A stretch of DNA of 64,000 nucleotides from Alphaproteobacteria bacterium (lineage in GTDB: Bacteria > Pseudomonadota > Alphaproteobacteria > UBA828): positions 1 to 64,000 of the forward strand of contig JAJDVB010000085.1 of NCBI GenBank assembly GCA_022826345.1. Direction: 5' to 3'. Positions 37,912-46,295 of this stretch are shown here, piece after piece. The translations under genes and the position numbers were made by a program. The notes below the pieces were generated by a model, which did not search any database, had not been told where the DNA came from, and saw only the letters and a program-made list of their open reading frames with translations. Positions within the stretch are counted from its first letter, which is position 1. Every line of letters begins with the position of its first letter.

Positions 37912-38312
37912 ACGGCCTGTAAGCCGGGTTCTGTCGCGGGCCTCACAGCCCGCGCGATGGCCATTCATCTGGGACGCCCGTCACCGGGCGCCTCGCGCGA
38001 CCGACCCGGGCAGCTGGCCCGGAAACCAACCTGGAAACGGTCTTGCGACCGCCCCCGCACCGCCCCTACTTGATCTTGCTCCCGGAGGGGTTTGCCATGC
38101 CGCCCCCGTTGCCGGAGGCGCGGTGCGCTCTTACCACACCCTTTCACCCTTGCTCGCCGGCCTCGCGGCGCCGGACGAGCGGTCTGCTCTCTGTGGCACT
38201 TTCCCTGGGGTCGCCCCCGCCGGGTGTTACCCGGCTCCGTGCTTCCGAGGAGCCCGGACTTTCCTCCGCCGCGCGCCTCGGGCGGCGACGGCGGCCATCC
38301 GGCCGTCTGGCC
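37912..38312 (-). ncRNA. rnpB: RNase P RNA (class A)
   Basis: Catalytic RNA of RNase P, which matures tRNA 5' ends. On the minus strand the conserved core AGGAAAGTCCGGGCTCC (P4 5' half and J3/4) lies at about 38248-38265, GGGTGAAAGGGTG near 38150, and the universal 3' segment ACAGAACCCGGCTTACAGGC at about 37915-37934. The terminal GGGCCAGACGGCC pairs with GGCCGTCTGGC near the 3' end (P1). About 400 nt. Ends are approximate. It lies just downstream of the amidase gene and upstream of the mraZ leader, all on the same strand. Confidence 0.95.
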
Positions 38313-38317
38313 CGCCC

Positions 38318-38346
38318 TGACTACGCCCCGGCGCAGACCCGGTCAA
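38318..38346 (-). promoter_or_regulatory. Predicted promoter of rnpB
   Basis: On the minus strand TTGACC (38341-38346) and TAGTCA (38318-38323) are 17 bases apart, placing the start of transcription near 38311, at the first base of the P1 helix. The -35 element overlaps the stop codon of the amidase gene. Confidence 0.5.
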
Positions 38347-39119
38347 GCCCGGGCGCCGCCCCCGGCGAGCGCGCTCACCTGGGCGAGCACCGCCGCCGTG
38401 TCGCCGTCGATCACACCGTCAACGCGGGCCTGGCGGAAGTGCCGTTGAAAGGCGCGCACGACCACTGCGGTGGCCGCGCCGAAATCGCCGTCGGCCACGA
38501 TGCCGTAGCCGACGTTACGCAGGCTCTCCTGCTGTTGTCGCACGGCAGCGCCCCGGTCGCCCTGACGCAACACCGGACCTTCCCGCGCGGGCGTCGTCGC
38601 ATCCTCGGGCCAGAGGCCGATGCCCGCCTGGGCAAGACTTGCCCAGTCGAAGAGCTCGCCGGGGTCCTGCCGGCGTGTGGGCGCGATATCGGAATGCGCC
38701 ACCACGTTGCGGGGGTCGATGGGGTGGCGCGCGACGATGGCGCGGGCGAGATCGAGCAAAGCATCAATCTGTGCCCGCGGGAACGGACGGTAGCCGTGCT
38801 CGTGGCCGGGATTGACCAGCTCGATACCGATTGAGACATCGTTCACCGAGCGCCGGCCGCGCCATTCGCTTTGGCCCGCGTGCCAAGCGCGGTTCTCCTC
38901 GGGCACCAGCCGCCAGAGGGTGCCGTCCTCGCCGACGCACCAGTGCGCGCTGACCTTGGCCCGAGCGTCCGTCATGCGTGCGAGCGCGGCCTCGGCCGAG
39001 ACCATGCCGGTATAGTGCAGCACCAGCGTATCGACCGGGCCCGCGTCCGCTAGCCGCTCGTCCCAGTTGGGCGAAGGCCTGTCGACTACGGCACGCCCGG
39101 CGACACGCTCTTCGCTCAC
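38343..39119 (-). CDS. N-acetylmuramoyl-L-alanine amidase with peptidoglycan-binding domain
   Basis: Amidase_2 (AmpD/AmiD-type) zinc hydrolase that removes the stem peptide from MurNAc. DTLVLHYTGM holds the first zinc histidine, VSAHWCVGEDGTLWRLVPE and RAWHAGQS the core, SIGIELVNPGHE the catalytic glutamate region, and VVAHSDIAPTRRQDPG the second histidine and aspartate. From about residue 185 a PG_binding_1 domain follows (QGDRGAAVRQQQESLRNVGY...DGVIDGDTAAVL). 258 residues, no clear signal peptide, so it may act in the cytoplasm on recycled muropeptides like AmpD. Encoded next to rnpB and the dcw cluster. Confidence 0.95.
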   Translation of the reverse strand: MSEERVAGRAVVDRPSPNWDERLADAGPVDTLVLHYTGMVSAEAALARMTDARAKVSAHWCVGEDGTLWRLVPEENRAWHAGQSEWRGRRSVNDVSIGIELVNPGHEHGYRPFPRAQIDALLDLARAIVARHPIDPRNVVAHSDIAPTRRQDPGELFDWASLAQAGIGLWPEDATTPAREGPVLRQGDRGAAVRQQQESLRNVGYGIVADGDFGAATAVVVRAFQRHFRQARVDGVIDGDTAAVLAQVSALAGGGARA

Positions 39120-39159
39120 GCTCCGATCTCCCTCGCCGCGGCTTGCACCGGCTGTGGCG

Positions 39160-40032
39160 TCACCGGCTCGTCACCGCAGGCTCCGGTGCCCGCTTGAGGA
39201 CGATGAGGGCAACGCCGGAGACGATGATCGCGCCGCCCACAAGGGTCTGCCAGGTGATCGGATCGCCCAGGAGGAAGACGCCGAAGATCACGCCCACCAC
39301 CGGCACCAGCAGCATGAAGCCGGCCACCGTTGCCACCTTGTTGTGCGCGAGCAGGTAGTACCAGGCCCAGTATGCCAGCAGGGTCGAGCCCACGACCTGA
39401 TAGACCAGAGAGCCGTGCAGACGCCAGTCGGGCTGCAGCAGGCTCGCGATCTGCCCCTCCTCCAGGGCGAAGGAGAGCGGGAACAGGAGCAGGGCGGAGA
39501 TCGCCGACATCCAGCCGTTCAGCGCCAGGGGGGAGATATCGGTGAGGCGCTTGACCTGCACGTTGGCGATTGCCCATGCAATGCTGGAGCCGAACATGAG
39601 CGCGATCCCGAGCGCATTGCCGGTATGGCGCGGCTCGCCCACCAGCAGCACGGCGCCGCCGAACGCGATGGCGATGCCCAGGAGCGCCATCCAGCCCGGA
39701 CGCTCGCGCAGGAATATCCCCGCCAGCAGGGCGCTGAGGGGCACCTGCGTGAGCCAGATGATCGCCGCCGTCGAGGCCTCCACCCCGATGTTGAGCGCGA
39801 CGTAAAACAGGCCGAAGTGGCCGGCGCCCATGGTCAGCGCGAAGAGGCTCACGGCGAGCCAGCGGCCGGCAGGCGGGCGCACGAACCAGAGCAGCATCAG
39901 CGCCATCAGCGTGAAGCGCAGCGCCAGGAAGAACAGCGGCGGCATGTGGTCCGCGCCGTACTTGCTGGTCACGAAGCCGAAGCCCCAAAGCAGAGCCGTG
40001 CCGAGCGCGATCGCAATATGACTCGGTGGCAT
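39160..40032 (-). CDS. EamA/DMT family transporter
   Basis: Ten-helix drug/metabolite exporter made of two EamA repeats (each about 140 residues). ALLWGFGFVTSKYGADHMPPL starts the first repeat and GWMSAISALLLFPLSF the second. The middle holds the conserved LSALLAGIFLRERPG and the end VGVIFGVFLLGDPITWQTLVGG. 290 residues, normal for RhaT/YdcZ-like EamA proteins, many of which export amino acids. Substrate unknown. It follows the djlA-like gene on the same strand after 68 bases. Confidence 0.92.
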   Translation of the reverse strand: MPPSHIAIALGTALLWGFGFVTSKYGADHMPPLFFLALRFTLMALMLLWFVRPPAGRWLAVSLFALTMGAGHFGLFYVALNIGVEASTAAIIWLTQVPLSALLAGIFLRERPGWMALLGIAIAFGGAVLLVGEPRHTGNALGIALMFGSSIAWAIANVQVKRLTDISPLALNGWMSAISALLLFPLSFALEEGQIASLLQPDWRLHGSLVYQVVGSTLLAYWAWYYLLAHNKVATVAGFMLLVPVVGVIFGVFLLGDPITWQTLVGGAIIVSGVALIVLKRAPEPAVTSR

Positions 40033-40100
40033 TGGGCGGCGGGCGCTGCGGAAGCGGGAACAACGGCGGCGCGGGCGCGCTCAGCGCGTGGTAAGCGCGG

Positions 40101-40844
40101 TCAGCGCAACCCGCGAAGCTTGGCGATCCTGTCATAGGCCGCGTTGATCGCGGCCATCTGCTCGTTGGCGACCTGGACCATCTCCTCCGGCATGCCCTCG
40201 GCGATGAGCTTGTCGGGGTGATGCTCGCGGATCAGCCGGCGGTAGGTCTGCTTGATCTCGTCGTCCGAGGCGCTAGGCTCGACGCCCAGCACCTGGTAGG
40301 GGTCGGCCTCGCCGCCACCCATGTGGCGCGACATGATCTGCGCGAAGCTGCGCTCGTCGAAGCCGAAGATCTGGGCGACACGGGTAAGGTAGGCGCGCTC
40401 CCCTTCGTGCAGCTCGCCATCGGCCATGGCGATCTGGAAGAGCGCGCCGAGCATTTCCTCCCGCATGGTGGTGTCGTGCGGGAATATCTGCACGATCTGC
40501 TCTGCGTAGGGCTCGAAGCCGGTCGCCTCGCGCCGCGCCTCGTCCCAGATCCGCCCGATCGCGGCAGCATGGGCTTGGGGAACGGCGAAGACCCGCTTGA
40601 ACGCGTCGATCTCCTCGCGGGTGACACGGCCGTCGGCCTTCGCCATCTTCGCGGCGAGCACCACGAGCGCGATCGAGACTGCAGCCTGCTTGGTCTCCTG
40701 ATCGCCCGCGCCGATGCGCCGGACGCGGCGGCCGGTGGCCATGCGGTCCACGAAATGGCCGGCGGCCACGCCGAGAATCGCACCGATGGGGCCGCCCAGC
40801 GCGAACCCCGCGGCACCGCCGATGATCTTGCCCCAGATGCTCAA
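40101..40844 (-). CDS. djlA: DjlA-like co-chaperone (TerB and J domains)
   Basis: Membrane-anchored J-domain protein that stimulates DnaK. An N-terminal glycine-rich membrane segment (IIGGAAGFALGGPIGAILGVAAG) is followed by a TerB-like helical domain (AKMAKADGRVTREEIDAFKRVF...MADGELHEGERAYL) and a C-terminal J domain with the HPD motif in REHHPDKLIAEGMP. 247 residues. The TTG at 40844 is the proposed start, since SIWGKIIGG is the typical DjlA opening. The frame continues to 40901 without a better start. Confidence 0.92.
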   Translation of the reverse strand: MSIWGKIIGGAAGFALGGPIGAILGVAAGHFVDRMATGRRVRRIGAGDQETKQAAVSIALVVLAAKMAKADGRVTREEIDAFKRVFAVPQAHAAAIGRIWDEARREATGFEPYAEQIVQIFPHDTTMREEMLGALFQIAMADGELHEGERAYLTRVAQIFGFDERSFAQIMSRHMGGGEADPYQVLGVEPSASDDEIKQTYRRLIREHHPDKLIAEGMPEEMVQVANEQMAAINAAYDRIAKLRGLR

Positions 40845-41045
40845 CCGAAACCCGCCCCCGCAGCCTGAACCGGGGCACCATAGCCGCCCCACCCTGCCCA
40901 CGCCAGACTGGGCCGGCTGCCCCGCGCCCTTGTTGCGAAGCCAGCGCTAATCGCGGTTGCAATCCGGCCGAGGCACTGGAAACATGCCGGCCCCGCGACC
41001 GCGGGAGGAAGCCCGCCGGCGCGGTTCTGGGTAAAGGGAGATAGC

Positions 41046-43073
41046 ATGAGCGATTCGACCGGGGCGCTGAACATTGCGCTTGTCGGCCCCTATACGAGCG
41101 GCAAGACCACGCTACTGGAAAGCATGCTGTTCGTGGCCGGTGCAATCGGCCGCAAGGGCAAGGTCACGGACGGCAACACGGTGGGCGACTGGTCCGACGA
41201 GGCGCGCGGGCGCCAGTCGAGCGTGGAGGTCAACGCCGCCTCTTTCGAGTACCGGGACCGCAGCTTTACCGTCCTGGATTGTCCGGGCTCGATCGAGTTC
41301 TTTGCCGAGACCGCCAATGCGCTCATGGGCGTCGATCTCGCCGTCATCGTCTGCACGCCCGACACGAACCGGGTCTGGACCATGGGGCGGCTCTTCAAGT
41401 ACTTGGCCCAGCACGAGATTCCGCACGTCGTGTTCACCAACAGGATGGACGAGACCGCGGTGCGGGTCGCGGAGTTGATCGAGGCGGTGCAGCCGGTCAG
41501 CGACCGGCCGCTGGTGCCCTGCCAAGTCGCGATCCGCGACGGCGACAGCGTCAAGGGCTATGTCGACCTGATTACCGGCAAGGCTTACGAGTACCGCGAC
41601 CAGGAAGGCGCCGTTGGCGTCGACGCGCCGGAAGAGGTTTCGGAGCGCCAGGAGGACGCGCGCACGCAACTGCTCGAGAGCCTGGCGGACTTCGACGACA
41701 CGCTCCTGGAACGCCTGCTGGAGGACGAAATTCCCGAGCCCGAGGAGATTCAGACCTATCTGCGCGGCGTATTGGCGGATGCAGCTGTGGTGCCTGTGAT
41801 GATGGGGTCCGCGGAGCGGGACTGGGGCGTGCGCCGCCTGCTGGAATCGCTGATCGACTTCGCGCCCGGCGACGCGCTCGCGGCGCGGCGGCTGCCGGCC
41901 GGCACCGACAGCGCCTCCGTTGCTCAGGTCGTCAAGACCTACATGACCCAGCACGGCGGCAAGGTCTCGCTCGCACGGGTCTGGGCGGGAACCATCGAAG
42001 ACGGCATGACGCTCAACGACGGCCAGCGCATCGGCGGGATGTACCGGATGCAGGGCCAGCAGCAGAACAAGATCGACAAAGCGCAAGCCGGCGAGATCGT
42101 CGGACTCGGGCGGCTGGAGTCCATCAGCACTGGCGATACCGTCGCTCCCGCCGACGGGCCCGAGGTCGAGCCCATGCCGCGGGCGCACCTGCCGTCCTCG
42201 GTCTATGCCTATGCCGTGCGGGCCAGCCGGCGGGAGGACGAGGTCAAGGTATCGGGCGCGATGAGCCGCCTGGCCCAGGAAGACCCGTCGCTCAGCTTCC
42301 AGCCCAATCCCGATACCCAGGAGGCGGTGCTCTGGGGCCAGGGCGAGATGCACCTGAAGGTCGCGCTCGATCGCCTCGCCGGCAAGTACGGGCTCAGCCT
42401 GCAGATCGAGCGGCCGAAGGTCGCCTACAAGGAGGCGATCCGAAAGCCTGTCTCCCAGCATGCGCGCTACAAGAAGCAGACCGGCGGTCATGGCCAGTTC
42501 GGCGATGTGCACATCGACGTGAAGCCGCTGCCGCGCGGCACCGGCTTCGAGTTTCAGGACAAAGTCGTGGGCGGCGCCGTACCGCGCCAGTATATCCCTG
42601 CGGTGGAGGCCGGCGTGCGCGACTATCTGACCAGCGGGCCGCTGGGCTTCCCTGTCGTCGACGTCTCGGTAACGTTGACCGACGGCAAGCACCATTCCGT
42701 CGACAGCTCGGAGATGGCCTTCAAGACCGCCGGCCGCATGGCGATGGCCGAGGCGCTGCCCAAGTGCAACCCGGTGCTGCTGGAGCCCATCTGCGAAGTC
42801 AGGATCTCGATACCGAGCGAGTTCACGCCGAACGTTCAGCGCCTCGTGACCGGCCGCCGCGGCCAGGTGCTGGGGTTCCAGGCGCGCGAGGACTGGTCCG
42901 GCTGGGACGAGGTGACGAGCCAGATGCCGCAGGCGGAGATGCACGACCTGATCATCGAGCTGCGCTCTCTCACCCTGGGCGTCGGCACGTTCGAAGCTCA
43001 GTTCGACCGCCTGCAGGAGCTCACCGGGCGGCTGGCCGACGACGTGCTCGCCGCAGCGAAGGAGGACGACTGA
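41046..43073 (+). CDS. Elongation factor G-like GTPase
   Basis: Translational GTPase of EF-G domain order (G, II, III, IV, V) over 675 residues. P-loop GPYTSGKTTLL, switch segment GRQSSVEVNAASFEYRD, domain III AMSRLAQEDPSLSF, domain IV KKQTGGHGQFGDVHIDVKPL and domain V PICEVRISIPSEFTPNVQRL. The usual DTPGHVDF is DCPGSIEF and NKMD is NRMD, so this is the divergent EF-G2/EF-G-like paralogue rather than the housekeeping translocase. Such proteins may act in translation under stress. The ATG at 41046 has AAAGGGAG just upstream. mlaA follows after 8 bases. Confidence 0.92.
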   Translation: MSDSTGALNIALVGPYTSGKTTLLESMLFVAGAIGRKGKVTDGNTVGDWSDEARGRQSSVEVNAASFEYRDRSFTVLDCPGSIEFFAETANALMGVDLAVIVCTPDTNRVWTMGRLFKYLAQHEIPHVVFTNRMDETAVRVAELIEAVQPVSDRPLVPCQVAIRDGDSVKGYVDLITGKAYEYRDQEGAVGVDAPEEVSERQEDARTQLLESLADFDDTLLERLLEDEIPEPEEIQTYLRGVLADAAVVPVMMGSAERDWGVRRLLESLIDFAPGDALAARRLPAGTDSASVAQVVKTYMTQHGGKVSLARVWAGTIEDGMTLNDGQRIGGMYRMQGQQQNKIDKAQAGEIVGLGRLESISTGDTVAPADGPEVEPMPRAHLPSSVYAYAVRASRREDEVKVSGAMSRLAQEDPSLSFQPNPDTQEAVLWGQGEMHLKVALDRLAGKYGLSLQIERPKVAYKEAIRKPVSQHARYKKQTGGHGQFGDVHIDVKPLPRGTGFEFQDKVVGGAVPRQYIPAVEAGVRDYLTSGPLGFPVVDVSVTLTDGKHHSVDSSEMAFKTAGRMAMAEALPKCNPVLLEPICEVRISIPSEFTPNVQRLVTGRRGQVLGFQAREDWSGWDEVTSQMPQAEMHDLIIELRSLTLGVGTFEAQFDRLQELTGRLADDVLAAAKEDD

Positions 43074-43081
43074 CCGCCGGC

Positions 43082-43897
43082 ATGAGCGAGAGCCTTCCGC
43101 GACAGCCCGCTCCGCGCCGAACCATCGGCCTACTCGCCGCCCCGCAGCGCCTTCTGGCGATCCTGCTGCTCGCCGGCGCGCTGCTCTGTGTCGCCGCAGA
43201 CGGCCGCGCTCAGGACCCCTTCGACGCAAATGATCCGCTCGAAGACTTCAACCGGGCGATATTCGAGGTCAACCAGACGATCGACCGCTTCCTGTTGAAG
43301 CCGATCGCCGAGGCCTACGTGTTCATCCTTCCAAATGAAGTGCGCCATAGAATTGCCAACGTTCTCGGCAATCTGAGTGAGCCACTCAACCTGGTGAACA
43401 ACGCGGCCCAGGGCAAGTTCGAACGGGCGGGCTCGACACTCATGCGCTTCACGGTCAACACCACGATCGGCGTCGGCGGCATCTTCGATGTGGCCTCGGA
43501 GTGGGGATACGAGCGCACGCCGGAGGATTTCGGGCAGACGCTCGCGGCATGGGGCATTGGCGGCGAGCCGTTCCTGATGCTGCCGCTGCTGGGGCCGACC
43601 AATCCCCGCGACGCGGCGGCCTTTGGGGTCGATTGGATTGCCGATCCCTTCGGCTATCTCCTGCCGACCGAGGCCGGGCTCGCTCGCGGCGTTACGAGCG
43701 GCGTCTCTCAGCGCGCCCAGTACCTCGAAGAACTGGAAACGCTGGAACGCACCTCGGTCGACTTTTATGCTGCATTGCGTGAGCTATACCGGCAGTATCG
43801 GGCCACGGAGATCAGGGACGGTGCGCCGCCGCCCGTGATGGAGATCCCCGACTTCGACTTCGATGAAGATTTCGACGAGGACTTCGATGAGGAGTGA
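43082..43897 (+). CDS. mlaA: MlaA (VacJ) family lipid-asymmetry protein
   Basis: Outer-membrane component of the Mla pathway that removes surface-exposed phospholipids. Signal-like N-terminus (LLAILLLAGALLCVAADGRAQ), then the family hallmarks DPLEDFNRAIFEVNQTIDRFLLKP, RIANVLGNLSEPLNLVNN, LMRFTVNTTIGVGGIFDVA, EDFGQTLAAWGIG and PFLMLPLLGPTNPRD. There is no clear lipobox cysteine at the cleavage site, so it may be a soluble or integral form. 271 residues. The tail is unusual: about 15 residues of Asp/Glu/Phe repeats (DFDFDEDFDEDFDEE). mlaC follows in the same direction. Confidence 0.95.
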   Translation: MSESLPRQPAPRRTIGLLAAPQRLLAILLLAGALLCVAADGRAQDPFDANDPLEDFNRAIFEVNQTIDRFLLKPIAEAYVFILPNEVRHRIANVLGNLSEPLNLVNNAAQGKFERAGSTLMRFTVNTTIGVGGIFDVASEWGYERTPEDFGQTLAAWGIGGEPFLMLPLLGPTNPRDAAAFGVDWIADPFGYLLPTEAGLARGVTSGVSQRAQYLEELETLERTSVDFYAALRELYRQYRATEIRDGAPPPVMEIPDFDFDEDFDEDFDEE

Positions 43898-43951
43898 TCC
43901 GGGGAAAAGCACGCCGCGCGGCACACCTGGATGAGACACGGGAGACATCCC

Positions 43952-44593
43952 ATGAGCATTCTCATCTCTCGACGCTCTCTTGCGGCCGTCGCCCTCGCTG
44001 CGGCCGTATTGCTATCCGCGCTCGGCGCGCAGCGCGCCGCAGCAGCCGACGACCCGGCGCTCACGTTCATTCAGAGTCTTGGGGACCAGGCGATCGCCGT
44101 CCTGAAGGACAAGGCCAACACGACGTTCGAGGAGCGGGAGGCCGCCTTCCGTGTGGTCATGGTGGAAGGCTTCGACATTCCGATCGTCAGCCGCTTCGTG
44201 CTCGGGCGTCACTGGAAGACGGCGAGCAAGGAACAGCGCAAGGAATACCGGAGAATCTTCGTCGACTTCATCGTGCGCGTATACGCCAGCCGGTTCGATT
44301 CCTATGGCGGCGAGACGTTCACGGCGCGCTCGGTAATCAATGACGAGAGCGGCGACAAGATCGTGCGGGCGCAGATCGTGCGGCCCGCCGGCGGTGATCC
44401 CATCGGGGTCGACTTCCGCGTGCGCAAGCGCGACGAGGGCTACAAGGTCATCGACGTGAGCGTCGAAGGTATCAGCATGCTGCATACCCACCGGGTCGAG
44501 TTCGCCTCGGTCGTCAACCGCAAGGGAATCGACGGCCTGCTGGGCGACCTCAGGGCGCGCGTCGAGGCACCGGTCGAAGGCGCTGCGGAATAG
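43952..44593 (+). CDS. mlaC: MlaC/Ttg2D family phospholipid-binding periplasmic protein
   Basis: Carries phospholipid between MlaA and the inner-membrane MlaFEDB transporter. Signal peptide (RRSLAAVALAAAVLLSALGAQ, cleavage near AAA-AD), then FEEREAAFRVVMVEGFDIPIVSRFVLG and RIFVDFIVRVYASRF, followed by VEGISMLHTHRVEFASVVNRKGIDGLL. The last segment is the family signature. 213 residues from the ATG at 43952, which has GGGAG upstream; the frame opens at 43931. mlaFED genes are not in the window. Confidence 0.94.
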   Translation: MSILISRRSLAAVALAAAVLLSALGAQRAAAADDPALTFIQSLGDQAIAVLKDKANTTFEEREAAFRVVMVEGFDIPIVSRFVLGRHWKTASKEQRKEYRRIFVDFIVRVYASRFDSYGGETFTARSVINDESGDKIVRAQIVRPAGGDPIGVDFRVRKRDEGYKVIDVSVEGISMLHTHRVEFASVVNRKGIDGLLGDLRARVEAPVEGAAE

Positions 44594-44599
44594 CAAAGC

Positions 44600-44818
44600 A
44601 TGAAAACGACATTGCGCCCCCTGCGCCGGGTGAAGGCGCGCTTGCGCCGCACTGCCGTGCTCGTCGTTTCGGTCCCGGCCGTCGCGACGGTCGTCGGGCT
44701 CGCGGCCTGTGGCGAGCCGCTCCATCCCAGCAAGTGGAAGGACGATCCGGACGAGATTCCGCCGGGCGAAGGTCTTCTGACCGGAGAAGACGGCGCGTGG
44801 ACAATCTACAGCGAATAG
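44600..44818 (+). CDS. Small putative lipoprotein downstream of mlaC
   Basis: 72 residues with a basic N-terminus, a hydrophobic segment and a lipobox-like VVGLAACGEPL, then an acidic, Pro/Gly-rich mature part ending TGEDGAWTIYSE. No known function recognised. It starts six bases after mlaC and is very likely in the same operon, which hints at an envelope role. The basic region before the hydrophobic stretch is long for a lipoprotein signal. Confidence 0.7.
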   Translation: MKTTLRPLRRVKARLRRTAVLVVSVPAVATVVGLAACGEPLHPSKWKDDPDEIPPGEGLLTGEDGAWTIYSE

Positions 44819-44855
44819 GAGCCGCTACCCTCGGGGGCGGCCCGTGGAGAAAAGA

Positions 44856-45935
44856 ATGAAGTTCGGCGTTCTCGTTACCTCGCAGCCCAATCTCGACGTG
44901 GAGCCTTACCCGCACCGCGCCGTACACGCGCGGGTGACCCGCGAGATCATTGAGGCGGACCGGCTGGGCTACGACACCGCCTGGATCGCCGAGCACCACT
45001 TTTCCAACCAGTACGGCGTGCTGCCGGACCCCTTCGTCTACCTGGGCTATCTGGCGCCCAAGACCAGCCGCATCGGGCTCGGCACGGCGGTGATGACGCT
45101 GCCGCTGCACAACCCGATGCGGATCGTCGAGAACGCGGCTTTCGTGGACATTCTGAGCGACGGGCGGCTGAGCCTCGGCTTGGGCTCCGGCTACCGGCCC
45201 TACGAGTACGAGGGCTTCGGCATCCCGTTCGACGTCCGCCACGACATCCAGGAAGAGGCCATCCCCTTGATTCTGGATGCCTTCCATACGCGGAAGGTCA
45301 GCCACGAGGGCACCCACTTTCAGCACCAGGTCGGGGGCGACTACGAGATCTACCCGGTGAGCGTGCAGCAGCCGCATCCGCCGTTCTACATGGCCGCCGG
45401 CACCACGCGCTCCATCGAGATCGCAGCACGCCACGGCTTCGGCCTGATGCTCTCCACCCTGCCTTCGTTCGAGACCCTCGCCGGACAGATCGCCCTCTAT
45501 CGCGAGGCGATGGCGGACGCGCCGGCGCCGTGGGACGCCAATCCCGCCTTCGGCTCGGTCAACATCGCCCGCTGGGTTTACGTGGCCGAGACCGACGCCA
45601 AGGCCAGGGAAGAAAGCGAGGCCGGCATCGTCCGCCACCTCAAGGCGTTCCTGGGCAAGAAGGCCGCAGGCTATCTCGGCAAGGTCTCGGAGAAGGAAAG
45701 CGCCGCGTCGTTCGACTACGACACGCTGCTGGAGACCACCTTGATCCACGGCTCGCCGGAGACCGTGATCGCCCGCATCCGGGCGCTGCGCGCTGCGACC
45801 GGCCTTGACTCCCTGTTGCTTCACTACCCACCCTATTACGGCGAGGCGAACCTGCTACGGAGCCTGCAGCTCTTCGCCGAGGCGGTCATGCCGGCCTTCC
45901 GCACGCCTGCCGGCAGCACCGAGGCGGCCGAATAG
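44856..45935 (+). CDS. LLM class flavin-dependent oxidoreductase
   Basis: Luciferase-like TIM-barrel monooxygenase of about 359 residues that uses FMNH2 supplied by a reductase. MKFGVLVTSQ, DTAWIAEHHFSNQYGVLPDP, SRIGLGTAVMTLPLHNPMRIVENAA, DGRLSLGLGSGY and the C-terminal GSPETVIARIRALR are typical. The ATG at 44856 has GGAG six bases ahead. The GTG at 44844 would add MEKR. Substrate unknown. One of two LLM enzymes in the window. They are not close copies. Confidence 0.92.
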   Translation: MKFGVLVTSQPNLDVEPYPHRAVHARVTREIIEADRLGYDTAWIAEHHFSNQYGVLPDPFVYLGYLAPKTSRIGLGTAVMTLPLHNPMRIVENAAFVDILSDGRLSLGLGSGYRPYEYEGFGIPFDVRHDIQEEAIPLILDAFHTRKVSHEGTHFQHQVGGDYEIYPVSVQQPHPPFYMAAGTTRSIEIAARHGFGLMLSTLPSFETLAGQIALYREAMADAPAPWDANPAFGSVNIARWVYVAETDAKAREESEAGIVRHLKAFLGKKAAGYLGKVSEKESAASFDYDTLLETTLIHGSPETVIARIRALRAATGLDSLLLHYPPYYGEANLLRSLQLFAEAVMPAFRTPAGSTEAAE

Positions 45936-45988
45936 CCCCCGCGGCCGGCTGGAGTGCCTTTTTTGGGCGTTCGATATGAAGATTTGGC

Positions 45989-46017
45989 TTAGATCGAGCG
46001 CCGAGTTCCGCTACAAT
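45989..46017 (+). promoter_or_regulatory. Predicted promoter of the zinc-ribbon / Fe-S / DUF3501 operon
   Basis: TTAGAT (45989-45994) and TACAAT (46012-46017) are 17 bases apart. The -10 matches five of six consensus bases; the -35 is weak. A T6 run at 45959-45964 may end the preceding LLM transcript. A start near 46024 rules out the GTG-type reading frame opening at 46016. Confidence 0.4.
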
Positions 46018-46147
46018 GGTCCTACCGGACTACCCACCGACAACCTCGCCAGGGAATTCGCGCCAAACGATGTCGCTCGCGCCTCAACGACGGACAAAAT
46101 GGGATGCGCGGCGTGAAGCCGCCAGGAATGTGGATCGCGGACCGGGG

Positions 46148-46282
46148 ATGATCTCGCTCACCGACGAACTCGCGGAGCTTGATCGCCTGGAGGCGCAAGA
46201 GAGTCAACGCCGCTGCCTGCGCTGCGGCCGTCTCTTCGACAGCGCGGGGCCGGGTAACCGGCTCTGCGGTTCGTGCCGGTAA
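46148..46282 (+). CDS. Small zinc-ribbon protein
   Basis: 44 residues: an acidic helix (ISLTDELAELDRLEAQESQ) followed by a treble-clef-like ribbon CLRCGRLFDSAGPGNRLCGSCR with two CxxC pairs. This is a widespread, uncharacterised kind of small alphaproteobacterial protein. The ATG at 46148 is preferred since the presumed promoter lies at 45989-46017 and similarity is confined to this part. The frame itself opens at 46016. It is 13 bases ahead of the Fe-S protein gene. Confidence 0.65.
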   Translation: MISLTDELAELDRLEAQESQRRCLRCGRLFDSAGPGNRLCGSCR

Positions 46283-46295
46283 CACCGCCGCCCTG

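Noticed and set aside
37795..38073. Small plus-strand ORF starting MFYYQYWNRLP downstream of the LexA-like box
   Set aside because: It has no ribosome binding site and two thirds of it is antisense to rnpB. The SOS box link is too weak to call a gene.
41112..43229. 705-codon minus-strand frame opposite the EF-G-like gene
   Set aside because: Complement of a conserved gene; no ribosome binding site or known domain.
46016..46147. N-terminal extension of the zinc-ribbon protein from 46016
   Set aside because: It would begin inside the predicted -10 element and has no conserved residues.
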